DNA of 64,000 nt, from contig CP064988.1 of NCBI GenBank assembly GCA_016699855.1, positions 310,001-374,000 on the forward strand, in the 5' to 3' direction. A model generated the notes under the pieces. It was not told the origin of the DNA, made no database searches, and saw nothing but the letters and a program-made list of their open reading frames with translations. The translations under genes and the position numbers were made by a program. Positions 27,928-36,766 of this stretch are shown in pieces (positions within the stretch are counted from its first letter, which is position 1; each line of letters begins with the position of its first letter). This DNA comes from Rhodospirillales bacterium. Its GTDB lineage: Bacteria; Pseudomonadota; Alphaproteobacteria; Reyranellales; Reyranellaceae.

Positions 27928-28572
27928 ATGCCGGCCGACGCGCCGTCCCGCTGCCGACTGTACCTGATCACCCCGCCGCGGCTGGAGCATCCCGCCGTGT
28001 TCGCCGACCAGTTTCGCGCCGCGCTCGACGGCGGCGACGTGGCGGTGCTGCAGCTGCGGCTCAAGGACGTCCCCGACGACGCCATCGCGCGCGCCGCGGA
28101 CACGCTGCGCCCGATCTGCCAGCAGCGCGACGTTGCGCTGGTCATGAACGACCGCCCCGATCTCGCCGCGCGGCTGGATTGCGACGGCGTCCATGTCGGG
28201 CAGGACGACGCCTCCTACGCCGAGGCCCGGCGCATCGTCGGGCCGGACCGCATCGTCGGCGTCACCTGCAAGGCGTCGCGCCACCTCGCGATGGACGCGG
28301 CCGAGGCCGGCGCCGACTACGTCGCGTTCGGCGCGTTCTTCCCGTCCAGCACCAAGGACGTCACCACCCCGGCGCCGGTCGACGTGCTGACGTGGTGGAG
28401 CGACATCATGACGGTCCCCTGCGTCGCCATCGGCGGCATCACCGTCGACAATTGCGCGCCGCTGGTCGAGGCCGGCGCCGACTTCCTCGCCGTCGCAAAC
28501 GGCGTCTGGGGCCATCCCGACGGGCCGGCCGAGGCGGTGAGGCGGTTCAACGCCGTGTTCGACGGCCGGTAG
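27928..28572 (+). CDS. thiE: Thiamine phosphate synthase
   Basis: A 214-residue TIM barrel that joins hydroxymethylpyrimidine-PP to thiazole phosphate. The motifs are LYLITPPRLEHP, VLQLRLKD, VMNDRPDLAARLDCDGVHVGQDD (diphosphate/Mg2+ site), GVTCKAS and the C-terminal phosphate loop AIGGITVDNC. No TPP riboswitch is visible in the 36-bp gap upstream. It may be cotranscribed with the VOC gene. Confidence 0.93.
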   Translation: MPADAPSRCRLYLITPPRLEHPAVFADQFRAALDGGDVAVLQLRLKDVPDDAIARAADTLRPICQQRDVALVMNDRPDLAARLDCDGVHVGQDDASYAEARRIVGPDRIVGVTCKASRHLAMDAAEAGADYVAFGAFFPSSTKDVTTPAPVDVLTWWSDIMTVPCVAIGGITVDNCAPLVEAGADFLAVANGVWGHPDGPAEAVRRFNAVFDGR

Positions 28573-28575
28573 CCG

Positions 28576-29712
28576 TCAGATCGCGGCCAGTCCGCGGCCG
28601 ATGATCAGCCGCTGGATGTCGCTGGTGCCCTCGTAGATCTGCGCCACCCGCACGTCGCGCCAGATCTTCTCGACGATGAAATCGGCCACGTAGCCATAGC
28701 CGCCGTGGATCTGGATCGCGTCGGAGCAGACCTTCTCGGCCATCTCCGAGGCGAACAGCTTGGCCATCGCCGCCTCGGTCAGGCACGCCTCGCCGGCGTC
28801 GCGCAGCCCGGCGGCGTGCAGCAGCAGCTGGCGCGCGGCGGCGATGCGGGTCGCCATGTCGGCGAGCCGGAACTGCACGGCCTGGTGGTTGATGATCTCC
28901 GTGCCGAACGACCGGCGCTCCCCGGCGTAGGCCCGCGCCGCCTCGAACGCCGCGCGCGCCATGCCGATCGACTGCGCGGCGATGCCCAGCCGGCCGATCT
29001 CCAGATTGCCGAGCGCGATGCGGTAGCCCTCGCCCTCGGCGCCGAGCATCGCGTCGTCGGGCACGACGCAGCCTTCGAGCGCGATCTGGCAGGTGTCCGA
29101 GGCGCGCTGGCCGAGCTTCGTCTCGGTCGACGCCACGCGGTAGCCCGCCGCCGCGGTCGGCACGATGAAGCAGGAGATGCCGCGCTTGGCCGACGCCGGA
29201 TCGGTCACCGCGAACACCAGCGCGACGTCGGCGGTCCGCCCGGAGGTGATGAACTGCTTGATGCCGTCGATCACCCAGGCGCCGTCGCGGCGCACCGCGC
29301 GGGTCTTGAGCGCCGAGGCGTCCGACCCGGCCTGCGGCTCGGTCAGGCAGAACGCGCCCAGCATCCCGCCCGTCGCCAGCGGCCGCAGCCAGCGCTCCTT
29401 CTGCGCGTCGGTGCCGTAGGCCAGCAGCGCGGCGCAATCCGGCGAGTTGTTGACGCTCATCATCGTCGAGACCGCGCCGTCGGCGGCGGCGATCTCCTCC
29501 AGCGCCGTCACGTACGACACGTAGTCGGCGCCGGCGCCGCCCCAGCGCTCCGGCACGCACATGCCCATGAGGCCCAGCCGTCCCATCTCCAGCCGCGTCT
29601 CCCGAGGGATCTCGCCCGCCGCCTCCCACGCCCGCGCGAACGGCGCGATGCGCTCGCGCGCGAAGTCGCGGGCCATGTCGCGGATCATCCGCTGGGTCTC
29701 GGACAGGATCAT
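28576..29712 (-). CDS. Acyl-CoA dehydrogenase
   Basis: A 378-residue FAD enzyme that introduces the alpha-beta double bond of acyl-CoA. It shows FCLTEPQAGSDASALKT (FAD and substrate loop), RRSFGTEIINHQAVQFRLADM, IHGGYGYVADF and the catalytic-base motif IYEGTSDIQ near the C-terminus. The length matches short- or branched-chain enzymes; chain specificity cannot be told. It is convergent with thiE (3 bp apart) and 34 bp downstream of an SDR gene on the same strand. Confidence 0.93.
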   Translation of the reverse strand: MILSETQRMIRDMARDFARERIAPFARAWEAAGEIPRETRLEMGRLGLMGMCVPERWGGAGADYVSYVTALEEIAAADGAVSTMMSVNNSPDCAALLAYGTDAQKERWLRPLATGGMLGAFCLTEPQAGSDASALKTRAVRRDGAWVIDGIKQFITSGRTADVALVFAVTDPASAKRGISCFIVPTAAAGYRVASTETKLGQRASDTCQIALEGCVVPDDAMLGAEGEGYRIALGNLEIGRLGIAAQSIGMARAAFEAARAYAGERRSFGTEIINHQAVQFRLADMATRIAAARQLLLHAAGLRDAGEACLTEAAMAKLFASEMAEKVCSDAIQIHGGYGYVADFIVEKIWRDVRVAQIYEGTSDIQRLIIGRGLAAI

Positions 29713-29746
29713 GCGTTCGCTCCCGCGCCGGCGCCCCGCCGGCGCC

Positions 29747-30424
29747 TCACCACGGCAGCTCGGCGCCGGAGAAGTCGAAGAACTTGCCGGTATCCGCCGG
29801 CGTCAGTCGGTCGATGACGGCGGCCATGCCGGCGATGCTCTGCGGAATGCCGACGGGGGCCTGCGCGCCGCCCATGTCGGTGCGCACCCAGCCGGGATGC
29901 AGCACGGCGCAGGTCGTGCCGCGGCCGCGCGTGTCCTTGGCGAGGCTCGACCAGCCCATGTTCAACGCCGCCTTGCTGGAGCGGTAGGCGTAGCGTCCGC
30001 CGTCGTTCAGCGCGATCGAGCCGAGGCGGCTGGAGATCGCCACCATCCGCTTCCCGGTCGAGGACGCCACGTGCTCGAGGAACGCCTCGGCCAGCTTCAC
30101 CGGGCCGAGCGCGTTGACGACGAAGGTCCGCGTCCACACCTCGGGATCGATCGAGCCGAGATCGCCCGCCTCGCGCCCGGCGATGCCCGCGTTGGCCAGC
30201 AGCAGGTCGACGGACTGCCCTTCGAGCCGCGCCGCCAGCGCCGTGATGCCGGCCCAGTCGGCCGCGTCGAGCGCGTGGCGGACGACGTCGCCGCCGACCG
30301 CCTTGAGTGCCGCCGCCTCGGGGTCGCGGGCGCAGGCGTGCACGCGCCAGCCGGCGCCTGCGTAGTGCTTGACGAACTCCAGCCCGAGGCCGCGGTTGGC
30401 GCCGGTGATCAGCAGCGTCGGCAT
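29747..30424 (-). CDS. SDR family oxidoreductase
   Basis: A 225-residue short-chain dehydrogenase. The cofactor motif TGANRGLGLEFV is at the N-terminus, LLANAGIAG forms the NNAG-like strand, and the catalytic YRSSK (YxxxK) follows a serine in AISSRLGS. The sequence resembles the C-factor/sniffer-like single-domain SDRs. The substrate is unknown. It begins 40 bp downstream of smpB and precedes the acyl-CoA dehydrogenase on the same strand. Confidence 0.9.
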   Translation of the reverse strand: MPTLLITGANRGLGLEFVKHYAGAGWRVHACARDPEAAALKAVGGDVVRHALDAADWAGITALAARLEGQSVDLLLANAGIAGREAGDLGSIDPEVWTRTFVVNALGPVKLAEAFLEHVASSTGKRMVAISSRLGSIALNDGGRYAYRSSKAALNMGWSSLAKDTRGRGTTCAVLHPGWVRTDMGGAQAPVGIPQSIAGMAAVIDRLTPADTGKFFDFSGAELPW

Positions 30425-30464
30425 GTCCGTTCTCCTCCGGTGCGATGGACGGCGTCGCGGGCGC

Positions 30465-30935
30465 TCAGCCGCCCTTGAGCAGGCGCTGGCGCTGGCGCTG
30501 CCAGTCGCGCGCCTTGGTCGTCGCCCTCTTGTCGTGCAGCTTCTTGCCCTTGGCGAGTCCGAGGTTCAGCTTCGCCCGCCCCTTGGCGTTGAACTCGATC
30601 GTCAGCGGCACCAGCGTGTAGCCCTGACGCTCGACCGCGCCCATCAGGCGGTTGATCTGGCGCCGGTGCAGCAGCACCTTGCGCCGCCGCCTGGGCTCGT
30701 GGTTGTTGCGGTTGCCCTGCGCGTACTCCGGGATGTGGGCGTTGACCAGCCAGATCTCGCCGTCGGTCACCTCGGCGTAGGCGTCGGCGATGTTGCTGCG
30801 CCCGCCGCGCAGCGACTTCACCTCGGTGCCCGTCAGCTCCAGGCCCGCCTCGAAGCGCTCCTCGATGAAATACTCGTGCGACGCCTTGCGGTTCTGCGCC
30901 GCGATGCGTCCCTCGATCAGCGCCGCGCGCGCCAT
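30465..30935 (-). CDS. smpB: SsrA-binding protein SmpB
   Basis: A 156-residue tmRNA-binding protein for trans-translation of stalled ribosomes. It has the OB-fold core with NRKASHEYFIEERFEAGLEL, GTEVKSLRGGR, HIPEYAQGN and KVLLHRRQINRL, and the basic tail KKLHDKRATTKARDWQRQRQ that mimics mRNA in the decoding centre. Length is standard. dapA lies upstream on the same strand, a conserved alphaproteobacterial order, with a hairpin in the 69-bp gap. The tmRNA gene is not in this window. Confidence 0.97.
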   Translation of the reverse strand: MARAALIEGRIAAQNRKASHEYFIEERFEAGLELTGTEVKSLRGGRSNIADAYAEVTDGEIWLVNAHIPEYAQGNRNNHEPRRRRKVLLHRRQINRLMGAVERQGYTLVPLTIEFNAKGRAKLNLGLAKGKKLHDKRATTKARDWQRQRQRLLKGG

Positions 30936-30957
30936 GTCCTTGGTCCTCTGACGGAAC

Positions 30958-30986
30958 GGGCCGCGCCGACGAAGCCGGCGCGGCCC
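30958..30986 (-). terminator. Hairpin between dapA and smpB
   Basis: GGGCCGCGCCG (30958-30968) and CGGCGCGGCCC (30976-30986) form a perfect 11-bp stem with a 7-base loop in the dapA-smpB gap. A T-run is missing, so it may attenuate transcription or stabilise a 3' end and need not terminate fully. Confidence 0.5.
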
Positions 30987-31004
30987 GCGTTATGGATCGG
31001 GGCG

Positions 31005-31886
31005 TCAGTTCAGCAATCCGGCGAACTGCATCGCCTCCTTGTCCTGCTTCTTGGTGCCCGCGGCGCACTCGACCAGCGGCAGCCGCAGCTCGGCCGAGCT
31101 CTTGCCGATCAGCTCGCAGGCGTACTTCACCGGCGCCGGGCTGGTCTCGACGAACAGCGCCTTGTGCAGCGGCATCAGGCGCTCGTTGAGCTCGCGGGCC
31201 TTGTCGAAGTCGCGCGCCTTCCAGGCGTCGTGCATGTCGCCGAGCATGCGCGGCGCGCAGTTGGCCGTGACCGAGATGCAGCCGTCGCCGCTCTGCGCCA
31301 GGAAGCCGAGCGCGCTGGCGTCCTCGCCGGAGAGCTGCACGAACGCGTTGCCGGCCTTCAGCCGCGTCAGCGTCGGGCGCGCCATGTCGTAGCTGGCGTC
31401 CTTGATGCCGACGATGCCCTTGACCTTCGACAGACGGACCACGGTGTCGACCTGCATGTCGCCGCCGGTGCGCGGCGGCACGTTGTAGAGCAGGATCGGG
31501 ATGTCGACCGCCTCGGCCACCGCCTTGAAGTGCTGGTACAGGCCTTCCTGGGTCGGCTTGTTGTAGTACGGCACCACCAGCATGGCGGCGTCGGCGCCGG
31601 CCTTCTTGGCGTAGGCGGTCAGCTCGATCGCCTCGGCGGTGGAGTTGGACCCGGTGCCGGCGATCACCGGCACGCCGCTGCCCTTGGCGGTCTGCACGCA
31701 CACGTCGATCAGACGCTTGTGCTCGTCGTAGTCGATGGTCGGCGACTCGCCGGTGGTGCCGCACGGCACCAGCCCGTCGGTCCCCTCCTCGATCTGCCAC
31801 CGCACGAATTTCTCGAACGCCTTCTCGTCCACCTTGCCGCCGCTCATGGGCGTGATGAGGGCGACGAGCGACCCGCTGAACATCAT
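31005..31886 (-). CDS. dapA: 4-hydroxy-tetrahydrodipicolinate synthase
   Basis: A 293-residue TIM-barrel enzyme that condenses pyruvate with aspartate semialdehyde in lysine and meso-diaminopimelate synthesis. CGTTGESPTI is the substrate-binding GTTGE motif, YNVPPRTG carries the catalytic tyrosine and IVGIKDAS the Schiff-base lysine. Length and motifs are complete. The ATG at 31886 follows GGGAGGG. It is divergent from the transglycosylase gene. Confidence 0.94.
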   Translation of the reverse strand: MMFSGSLVALITPMSGGKVDEKAFEKFVRWQIEEGTDGLVPCGTTGESPTIDYDEHKRLIDVCVQTAKGSGVPVIAGTGSNSTAEAIELTAYAKKAGADAAMLVVPYYNKPTQEGLYQHFKAVAEAVDIPILLYNVPPRTGGDMQVDTVVRLSKVKGIVGIKDASYDMARPTLTRLKAGNAFVQLSGEDASALGFLAQSGDGCISVTANCAPRMLGDMHDAWKARDFDKARELNERLMPLHKALFVETSPAPVKYACELIGKSSAELRLPLVECAAGTKKQDKEAMQFAGLLN

Positions 31887-32028
31887 GGTTCCCTCCCGGC
31901 CGCGCGGTTGACCGCTGTCGGCGACGGCGCACCCTACAGCCGCGCCCGCGGAGCGGCAACCCGGCCGCCGACTTCCGCGAAGCGCCGCGCGCGCGATGGA
32001 CAGTCCGCGCTCTCGCGGTTACGATTCA

Positions 32029-34284
32029 ATGGTGTACCGACGCCCGCTCAAACCTCCACGTGAAGCCGTGACGACGGCGCGCGCGGCCCTGTTGGCCGGA
32101 TTGTCGGCGGTCGCGCTGGCCGCCGCGCCGGCCGCGCTCGCCCAGGTCACGATCCTCAAGGGCACGCCGCCCGCCGCGCCGGCGCCGGGCCCGGCGGCCC
32201 GCGAGCCGACCTCGCCCGGCCCCGCGATCCACACGCCCGGCGGCGGCGCGTCCGGACCGGGGATCGCCACGCCGCCCAGCCAGCCCGGCATGGGCGCGAT
32301 TCCCGGTGGACCGCTGCGGCCGCTCGGCGGCGGCGCGCTCCCGCCCGGCGGCGGCACCGCCGCGCCGAAGGACGGCACGACCGTGGCCGAGGCGCTGGCC
32401 CAGGTCGCGCCGCTGGCGGCCGACGCCGCCGGCGCCCTGGCCGCCGCGCTCAAGGCCTCGGACGAACAGCGCTGGGACGAGGCGCGCGCCGCCGCCAAGG
32501 CGACCCGGGTCGCGATCCTGGCGAAATACGTCGAGTGGTCGATCCTGCGGCAGCCGAAGAACGACGCGGGCTTCGCCGAGGCCGCCGCGTTCCTGCGCGG
32601 GAACCCGGACTGGCCCGACGACCTGGCGATCCGCCGGGCGGCGGAGGACAAGCTCGGCGTCGAGACCGCGCCGCGCGACCAGCTCGCATGGTTCGAGGCG
32701 TTCCCGCCGCTCACCAGCGCGGGGATAATGCGCCGCATGGAGGCCGCCGAGGCGGCCGCGCCGGCCAAGGTCGCGGCGTTCGCGCAGGAGAGCTGGCGCG
32801 TCGGCACGTTCCGCAACGCCGACGAGATCTCCTTCCTCGCCCGCTACGGCCAGCACTTGCGGCCGGACGACCACCTCCAGCGTTTCAACCGCCTGCTGCG
32901 CGAGGGCAAGGACAAGGTCGCGCGCGATCTCGTGCCCAAGCTGGCTGAGGACGACCGCAAGGTCGCCGAGGCGCGGCTGGCGCTGCAGCAGCGCGCGCCC
33001 GAGGCCACCGTCGTGCTGCGCGCCGTGCCGGCGGCGCGCCAGGGCGACGGCCGCCTGCTGCTCGACCGCGTCCGCTTCCTGCGCCGGTCCAACGACCTGG
33101 CCGGCGCGCGCGCGCTGCTGCTGTCGCTGCCCGCCGATCTGCGTCAGGACGACGACTGGTGGACGGAGCGCCAGAGCGCCGCGCGCGACTCGCTGCAGGC
33201 CAACCGCGCCGAGGAGGCCTACAGGCTGGTGTCCGCGCACGGGCTGACGCCGCGCGGCATCGCGTTCGCCGAGGCCGAATTCCTCGCCGGCTGGATCGCG
33301 CTGCGCTGGCTGAAGAAGCCCGACGAGGCGCTGAAGCGGTTCCAGACGCTCGAGGAGAACGTCGCGACCGCGCTGTCGAAGAGCCGGGCCGCCTACTGGA
33401 TCGGCCGCGCCCACGAGGCCGCGAAGCGCGCCCGCGAGGCGCAGGCCGCCTACGAGAAGGGCGCCCAGTTCAGCCACACCTTCTACGGCCAGCTCGCGGC
33501 CCGCAAACTGCCGGGCGGCGCGCTGCGCTACACGCCGGACCCGGTGCCGACCGCGCTGGAGCGCGACTCCGTCGAGAAGCGCGAGATCGTCGCGGTCGCG
33601 CGCTGGCTGCGGCAGATCGGCGAGGACGAGCGCGCGCGCCCGTTCCTGCTGCGCGTCGGCCGCCTGTCGCAGAGCGCCGGCGAGATCGGTCTCAGCGCGA
33701 CCATCGCCCTCGACATGGGCCGGCCCGACGTCGCGCTGGCGATCGCCCGCCGCGGCGCGGAGGCCGGCATCGTCTTGACGGAGGCGGCGTTCCCCGTCGT
33801 CGACATGGGCTCGACCGGCTCGGTCGAGCGCGCGCTGGCGCTGGGCCTGGCGCGGCAGGAGAGCGCGTTCAGCACGTCCGTCGTATCGCCCGCCGGTGCG
33901 ATGGGCCTGATGCAGCTCATGCCCGGTACGGCGCGGCAGGTGGCGCAGAAGCTGGGCCAGCCCTACGACCAGGACCGCCTGCTGCGCGACCCCGCCTACA
34001 ACGTCGCGCTGGGCTCGCACTATTTCTCGGAGATGCTGGAGAAGTTTGGCGGCTCCTACGAGCTGGCGCTATCGGCCTACAACGCCGGTCCCGCGCGCAC
34101 GGCGCGCTGGCTCGACACGATCGGCGATCCACGCACCGGCGCCATCGACATGGTCGACTGGATCGAGCTGATCCCGTTCCGCGAGACCCGCAACTACGTG
34201 CAGCGCGTGATGGAGGCGGTGGTCGTCTACCGCGACCGCCTCAACGGACCGTTCCGCGCCGTGCCGGCGCCGCGGCCGCGCTGA
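32029..34284 (+). CDS. Soluble lytic murein transglycosylase
   Basis: A roughly 751-residue periplasmic muramidase of the Slt70 type that cleaves peptidoglycan to 1,6-anhydro-muropeptides. A signal peptide (LLAGLSAVALAAAPAALAQ) is followed by a Pro/Gly-rich linker of about 90 residues. A long helical U-shaped superhelix comes next, then the C-terminal SLT domain: ARQESAFSTSVVSPAGAMGLMQLMPGTA with the catalytic Glu, then YNVALGSHYFSEML and ALSAYNAGP. The Pro/Gly-rich linker is longer than in enteric Slt. An upstream ATG at 31996 is also possible. The next gene starts 6 bp after the stop. Confidence 0.9.
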   Translation: MVYRRPLKPPREAVTTARAALLAGLSAVALAAAPAALAQVTILKGTPPAAPAPGPAAREPTSPGPAIHTPGGGASGPGIATPPSQPGMGAIPGGPLRPLGGGALPPGGGTAAPKDGTTVAEALAQVAPLAADAAGALAAALKASDEQRWDEARAAAKATRVAILAKYVEWSILRQPKNDAGFAEAAAFLRGNPDWPDDLAIRRAAEDKLGVETAPRDQLAWFEAFPPLTSAGIMRRMEAAEAAAPAKVAAFAQESWRVGTFRNADEISFLARYGQHLRPDDHLQRFNRLLREGKDKVARDLVPKLAEDDRKVAEARLALQQRAPEATVVLRAVPAARQGDGRLLLDRVRFLRRSNDLAGARALLLSLPADLRQDDDWWTERQSAARDSLQANRAEEAYRLVSAHGLTPRGIAFAEAEFLAGWIALRWLKKPDEALKRFQTLEENVATALSKSRAAYWIGRAHEAAKRAREAQAAYEKGAQFSHTFYGQLAARKLPGGALRYTPDPVPTALERDSVEKREIVAVARWLRQIGEDERARPFLLRVGRLSQSAGEIGLSATIALDMGRPDVALAIARRGAEAGIVLTEAAFPVVDMGSTGSVERALALGLARQESAFSTSVVSPAGAMGLMQLMPGTARQVAQKLGQPYDQDRLLRDPAYNVALGSHYFSEMLEKFGGSYELALSAYNAGPARTARWLDTIGDPRTGAIDMVDWIELIPFRETRNYVQRVMEAVVVYRDRLNGPFRAVPAPRPR

Positions 34285-34290
34285 CCGGAG

Positions 34291-34977
34291 ATGGACGCGC
34301 CCCCCGCCCTCCCCGGAATCCGCGTCTGCGTGTTCGACGCCTACGGCACGCTGTTCGACTTCAACTCGGCGGTCGCCCGCCACCGCGACGAGATCGGCCC
34401 GCAGGCCGACCGGCTGTCGGAGATGTGGCGGACGAAGCAGCTGAGCTACACGTGGCTGCGCAGCCTGATGGGCGCCTACGCGCCGTTCTCGCAGGTGACC
34501 GCCGAGGCGCTGGACCACTGCCTCGCGGCCTGCGGCGTCGACAAGCCCGGGCTGCGCGGACGGCTGATGGACGCCTACCGCGCGCTGTCGCCGTTTCCGG
34601 AGGTGGTGGCGACGCTGCGCGCGCTGAAGGCGGCGGGCATGCCGACGGCGATCCTGTCGAACGGCGATCCCGCCATGCTCGACGCCGCCGTCCGAAGCGC
34701 CGGCATCGCCGAGCTGCTCGACGCCGTGCTCAGCGTCGATTCGATCAAGGTGTTCAAGACCGACCCGCGCTGCTACCGGCTGCCGACCGACCGTTTCGGC
34801 GTGGCCCCGCGCGAGGTCTGCTTCCTGTCGTCGAACTGCTGGGACGCGCACGCCGGCGCCCATTTCGGCTACCGCGCGCTGTGGGTGAACCGCGCCGGCG
34901 CGCCCGACGACAACCTGCCGGGCGAGATCGCCGGCCAGTTGTCGACGCTCGCCGGGCTGCCGGCGCTGGTCGCCTGA
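34291..34977 (+). CDS. Haloacid dehalogenase, type II
   Basis: A 228-residue L-2-haloacid dehalogenase-type HAD enzyme. FDAYGTLFD holds the nucleophilic Asp, AILSNGDPAML gives motif II, VFKTDPRCYRLPTDRF supplies the lysine and tyrosine typical of type II dehalogenases, and FLSSNCWDAHAG matches the SSNxWD motif. These residues together favour true dehalogenase chemistry over a phosphatase, although many homologues have no tested substrate. It is separated by only 6 bp from the transglycosylase stop. Confidence 0.88.
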   Translation: MDAPPALPGIRVCVFDAYGTLFDFNSAVARHRDEIGPQADRLSEMWRTKQLSYTWLRSLMGAYAPFSQVTAEALDHCLAACGVDKPGLRGRLMDAYRALSPFPEVVATLRALKAAGMPTAILSNGDPAMLDAAVRSAGIAELLDAVLSVDSIKVFKTDPRCYRLPTDRFGVAPREVCFLSSNCWDAHAGAHFGYRALWVNRAGAPDDNLPGEIAGQLSTLAGLPALVA

Positions 34978-34983
34978 GCGGGC

Positions 34984-35610
34984 CTAGGCCCGATCGCGCC
35001 AGCCGTAGTTGAAGCTGACGGAGATCCGTTCGCCGGCGTGCCGCGTGGCCGGCACCTCGTGGCGCAGCCAGCTCTCGAACAGCGTGGCCATGCCCGCCCG
35101 CGCCGGCACCGTGACGAACGACCGCCGCCGGGGTGGCAGGTCGCTTCGGCGCGGCGGCGCCGCCATCAGCATCGACAGCCGCGGATCCTCGAACTTCAAC
35201 CCGGCGGCGCCGCGCGGCGTCGCCACGTAGTAGGTGCCGCTGATGAACGACAGGGGATGCAGGTGCGAGCCGTGCGCGACGCCGGCCGGCATCACGTTGG
35301 CCCAGCAATCCGTCATCTCGAGCCGGCGGCCGCGCAGCTCGTAGCCCAGCGCGTCGGCGAAGTCGCGCACCACCTTCGCCAGCCGGCGTTCCAGATCGGT
35401 GAACGGCGCCGACACGCGGTGGAGCTTCGACAGCGTCGCGTACGAGGTGTAGCCGCCGACGTAGTTGACGTCCGACCATGCCCGGCCCGGCGCGTCGTGC
35501 AGGCGCAGCGCGTCGATCGCGTCGCGCAGCCGTCCGTTGAAGCCGGCGACGTCGCGGCCGCCCAGCGGCGCGCGGTGGATCAGCGTGGGAAATAGCTTCA
35601 GATCGGGCAT
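34984..35610 (-). CDS. TIGR02466-type putative 2OG-Fe(II) oxygenase
   Basis: A 208-residue jelly-roll protein. SHLHPLSFISGTYYVATP, LKFEDPR and RHEVPATRHAGERISVSFNYGW fit a 2-oxoglutarate/Fe(II) dioxygenase core with His...His metal ligands and a terminal Arg/Ser pair for 2-oxoglutarate. This pattern is typical of the TIGR02466 family found next to cyanophage and proteobacterial genes. No substrate is known. The ATG at 35610 begins the conserved LFPTLIHR start; the frame is open upstream without similarity. It is convergent with the dehalogenase gene. Confidence 0.72.
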   Translation of the reverse strand: MPDLKLFPTLIHRAPLGGRDVAGFNGRLRDAIDALRLHDAPGRAWSDVNYVGGYTSYATLSKLHRVSAPFTDLERRLAKVVRDFADALGYELRGRRLEMTDCWANVMPAGVAHGSHLHPLSFISGTYYVATPRGAAGLKFEDPRLSMLMAAPPRRSDLPPRRRSFVTVPARAGMATLFESWLRHEVPATRHAGERISVSFNYGWRDRA

Positions 35611-35673
35611 CGCCGCCCTTCTAGCCGACGGCGCGACGGCCGGCGAGGCCGCCGCGCGCGGCCTCAAGACGGG

Positions 35674-35704
35674 AAGAGCCGCCGGAGGCGTTCCGGCGGC
35701 TCTT
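35674..35704 (-). terminator. Terminator hairpin after first glycine-zipper gene
   Basis: A 13-bp perfect stem, AAGAGCCGCCGGA (35674-35686) with TCCGGCGGCTCTT (35692-35704) and a 5-base loop, lies 50 bp beyond the glycine-zipper gene stop at 35755. There is no long T-run after it on the - strand. Confidence 0.6.
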
Positions 35705-35754
35705 GGAATTCCACGGACAGGCCCGGCGCCACGGCGCCCGGCCGTCCTCGATCG

Positions 35755-35988
35755 CTAGCGCTGCGGCGTGGTCGCCGCGCCGACGCCGGCGCCAATCGCG
35801 CCGCCGACCAGTGCGCCACCGACCACCGACAGGCCGCCCGTCGCCGCGCCCACCGCGGCGCCCGCGGCCGCGCCCATGGCGCCGCCAGTCACGGCGCGCT
35901 GGCCCCAGGTCTCGCCGCACGCCGACAGCGACAGCGTCGCGAGCGCCAATCCCGCGATCGTCGCGGCAGTCTTCGATTTCATGACCAT
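35755..35988 (-). CDS. Glycine-zipper lipoprotein (paralogue A)
   Basis: A 77-residue lipoprotein. The signal ends in the lipobox LSAC, and Cys is followed by GETWGQRAVTGGAMGAAAG. The mature part is two glycine-zipper helices (GAAAGAAVGAATGG, GGALVGGAIGAGVGAA) of the kind that pack in membranes or oligomerise. The function is unknown; similar small proteins are envelope-stress or pilus-associated. The start at 35988 sits 4 bases after GGAGG; an ATG two codons later is equally usable. It is a tandem paralogue of the gene at 36209-36439. Confidence 0.72.
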   Translation of the reverse strand: MVMKSKTAATIAGLALATLSLSACGETWGQRAVTGGAMGAAAGAAVGAATGGLSVVGGALVGGAIGAGVGAATTPQR

Positions 35989-36149
35989 ACGCTCCTCCAC
36001 AATTCCATCTGTGTGCCGTCGGGCAGGATCTCCCCCCGCGCGCTGGACGGACCAAGGTTGAGCCCCGGGCGTGGCGACAATATGGCGGTCGCGAGGCGCG
36101 GCGTCGACCGGATCGGGACGCGCGATCAACGGCTTATCCCCCGTCACGC

Positions 36150-36182
36150 GAAGCGGCCGCGCCCAGAGGACGCGGCCGCTTC
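36150..36182 (-). terminator. Terminator hairpin after second glycine-zipper gene
   Basis: GAAGCGGCCGCG (36150-36161) and CGCGGCCGCTTC (36171-36182) form a perfect 12-bp stem with a 9-base loop, 26 bp past the stop of the gene at 36209. No T-run is present. It separates the two paralogous units, so each may be transcribed alone. Confidence 0.6.
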
Positions 36183-36208
36183 CACGTTACGCTACGCCAC
36201 TCGAAACC

Positions 36209-36439
36209 CTAGCTGCCGCCCTCTTTCTTTGGCATCGTCAGCACGCCGACGCCGGCGCCGAGAGCGCCACCGATCAGCGCGCCGCCAAGCAACGACAAAC
36301 CGCCTGTCGCCGCGCCGACCGCCAGACCCGCCGCCGCGCCGATGCCGCCACCCGACGCCGCGCGCTCTCCCCATGTGTCGCCGCAGGCGCCCAGGACGAG
36401 CCCCGCCGCGACGAGAAGAGCCAATGCCCTTTTCGTCAT
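36209..36439 (-). CDS. Glycine-zipper lipoprotein (paralogue B)
   Basis: A 76-residue paralogue of the gene at 35755. The lipobox is VLGAC, followed by GDTWGERAASGGGIGAAAG and two glycine-zipper helices (AVGAATGGLSLLGGALIGGALGAGVG). The tail MPKKEGGS is more basic. It matches paralogue A almost position for position after the cysteine, so the pair arose by tandem duplication. The ATG at 36439 gives the signal peptide; its upstream leader is AT-rich. Confidence 0.72.
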   Translation of the reverse strand: MTKRALALLVAAGLVLGACGDTWGERAASGGGIGAAAGLAVGAATGGLSLLGGALIGGALGAGVGVLTMPKKEGGS

Positions 36440-36766
36440 TCCATTCTCCGGAAAATTCTTAAAAGGGCGGCAATCACGCGCCGCCGAATGCTGAGGGGTA
36501 CGCGGGCCCCGAGTACTTTGGGGGAAGGAGGGGCCCATACTACGCTTTGTTCTGAACGCTCCCACAATTGAGGGGGGTGGGGTTCGGGAGCGTTCTGTTT
36601 ATGACTCGAAGATAGCGCCTTAGAGTCTTGGAATCAATACATTTTTTTGGAATCAATTCCGAGTCGAATTTGAATCTGATTTCAATGGGTTAGCCGATTT
36701 CGCGCGTTTCCATCGCCGCGCGCCCGCGCCAGCGAATTCCCCGTCAGCGCACGCACCACGGAATCG
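36440..36766. promoter_or_regulatory. AT-rich gene-free interval with repeats
   Basis: A 327-bp spacer upstream of paralogue B and downstream of the SWIM cassette. It holds a perfect 10-bp inverted repeat (GAACGCTCCC 36554-36563, GGGAGCGTTC 36586-36595, 22-base loop). Next is an AT-rich stretch (36600-36715) containing the 11-bp direct repeat TTGGAATCAAT at 36628-36638 and 36647-36657, 19 bp apart. No gene is seen. The repeats could be regulator sites for the lipoprotein genes; the hairpin could end the cassette transcript. Confidence 0.45.
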
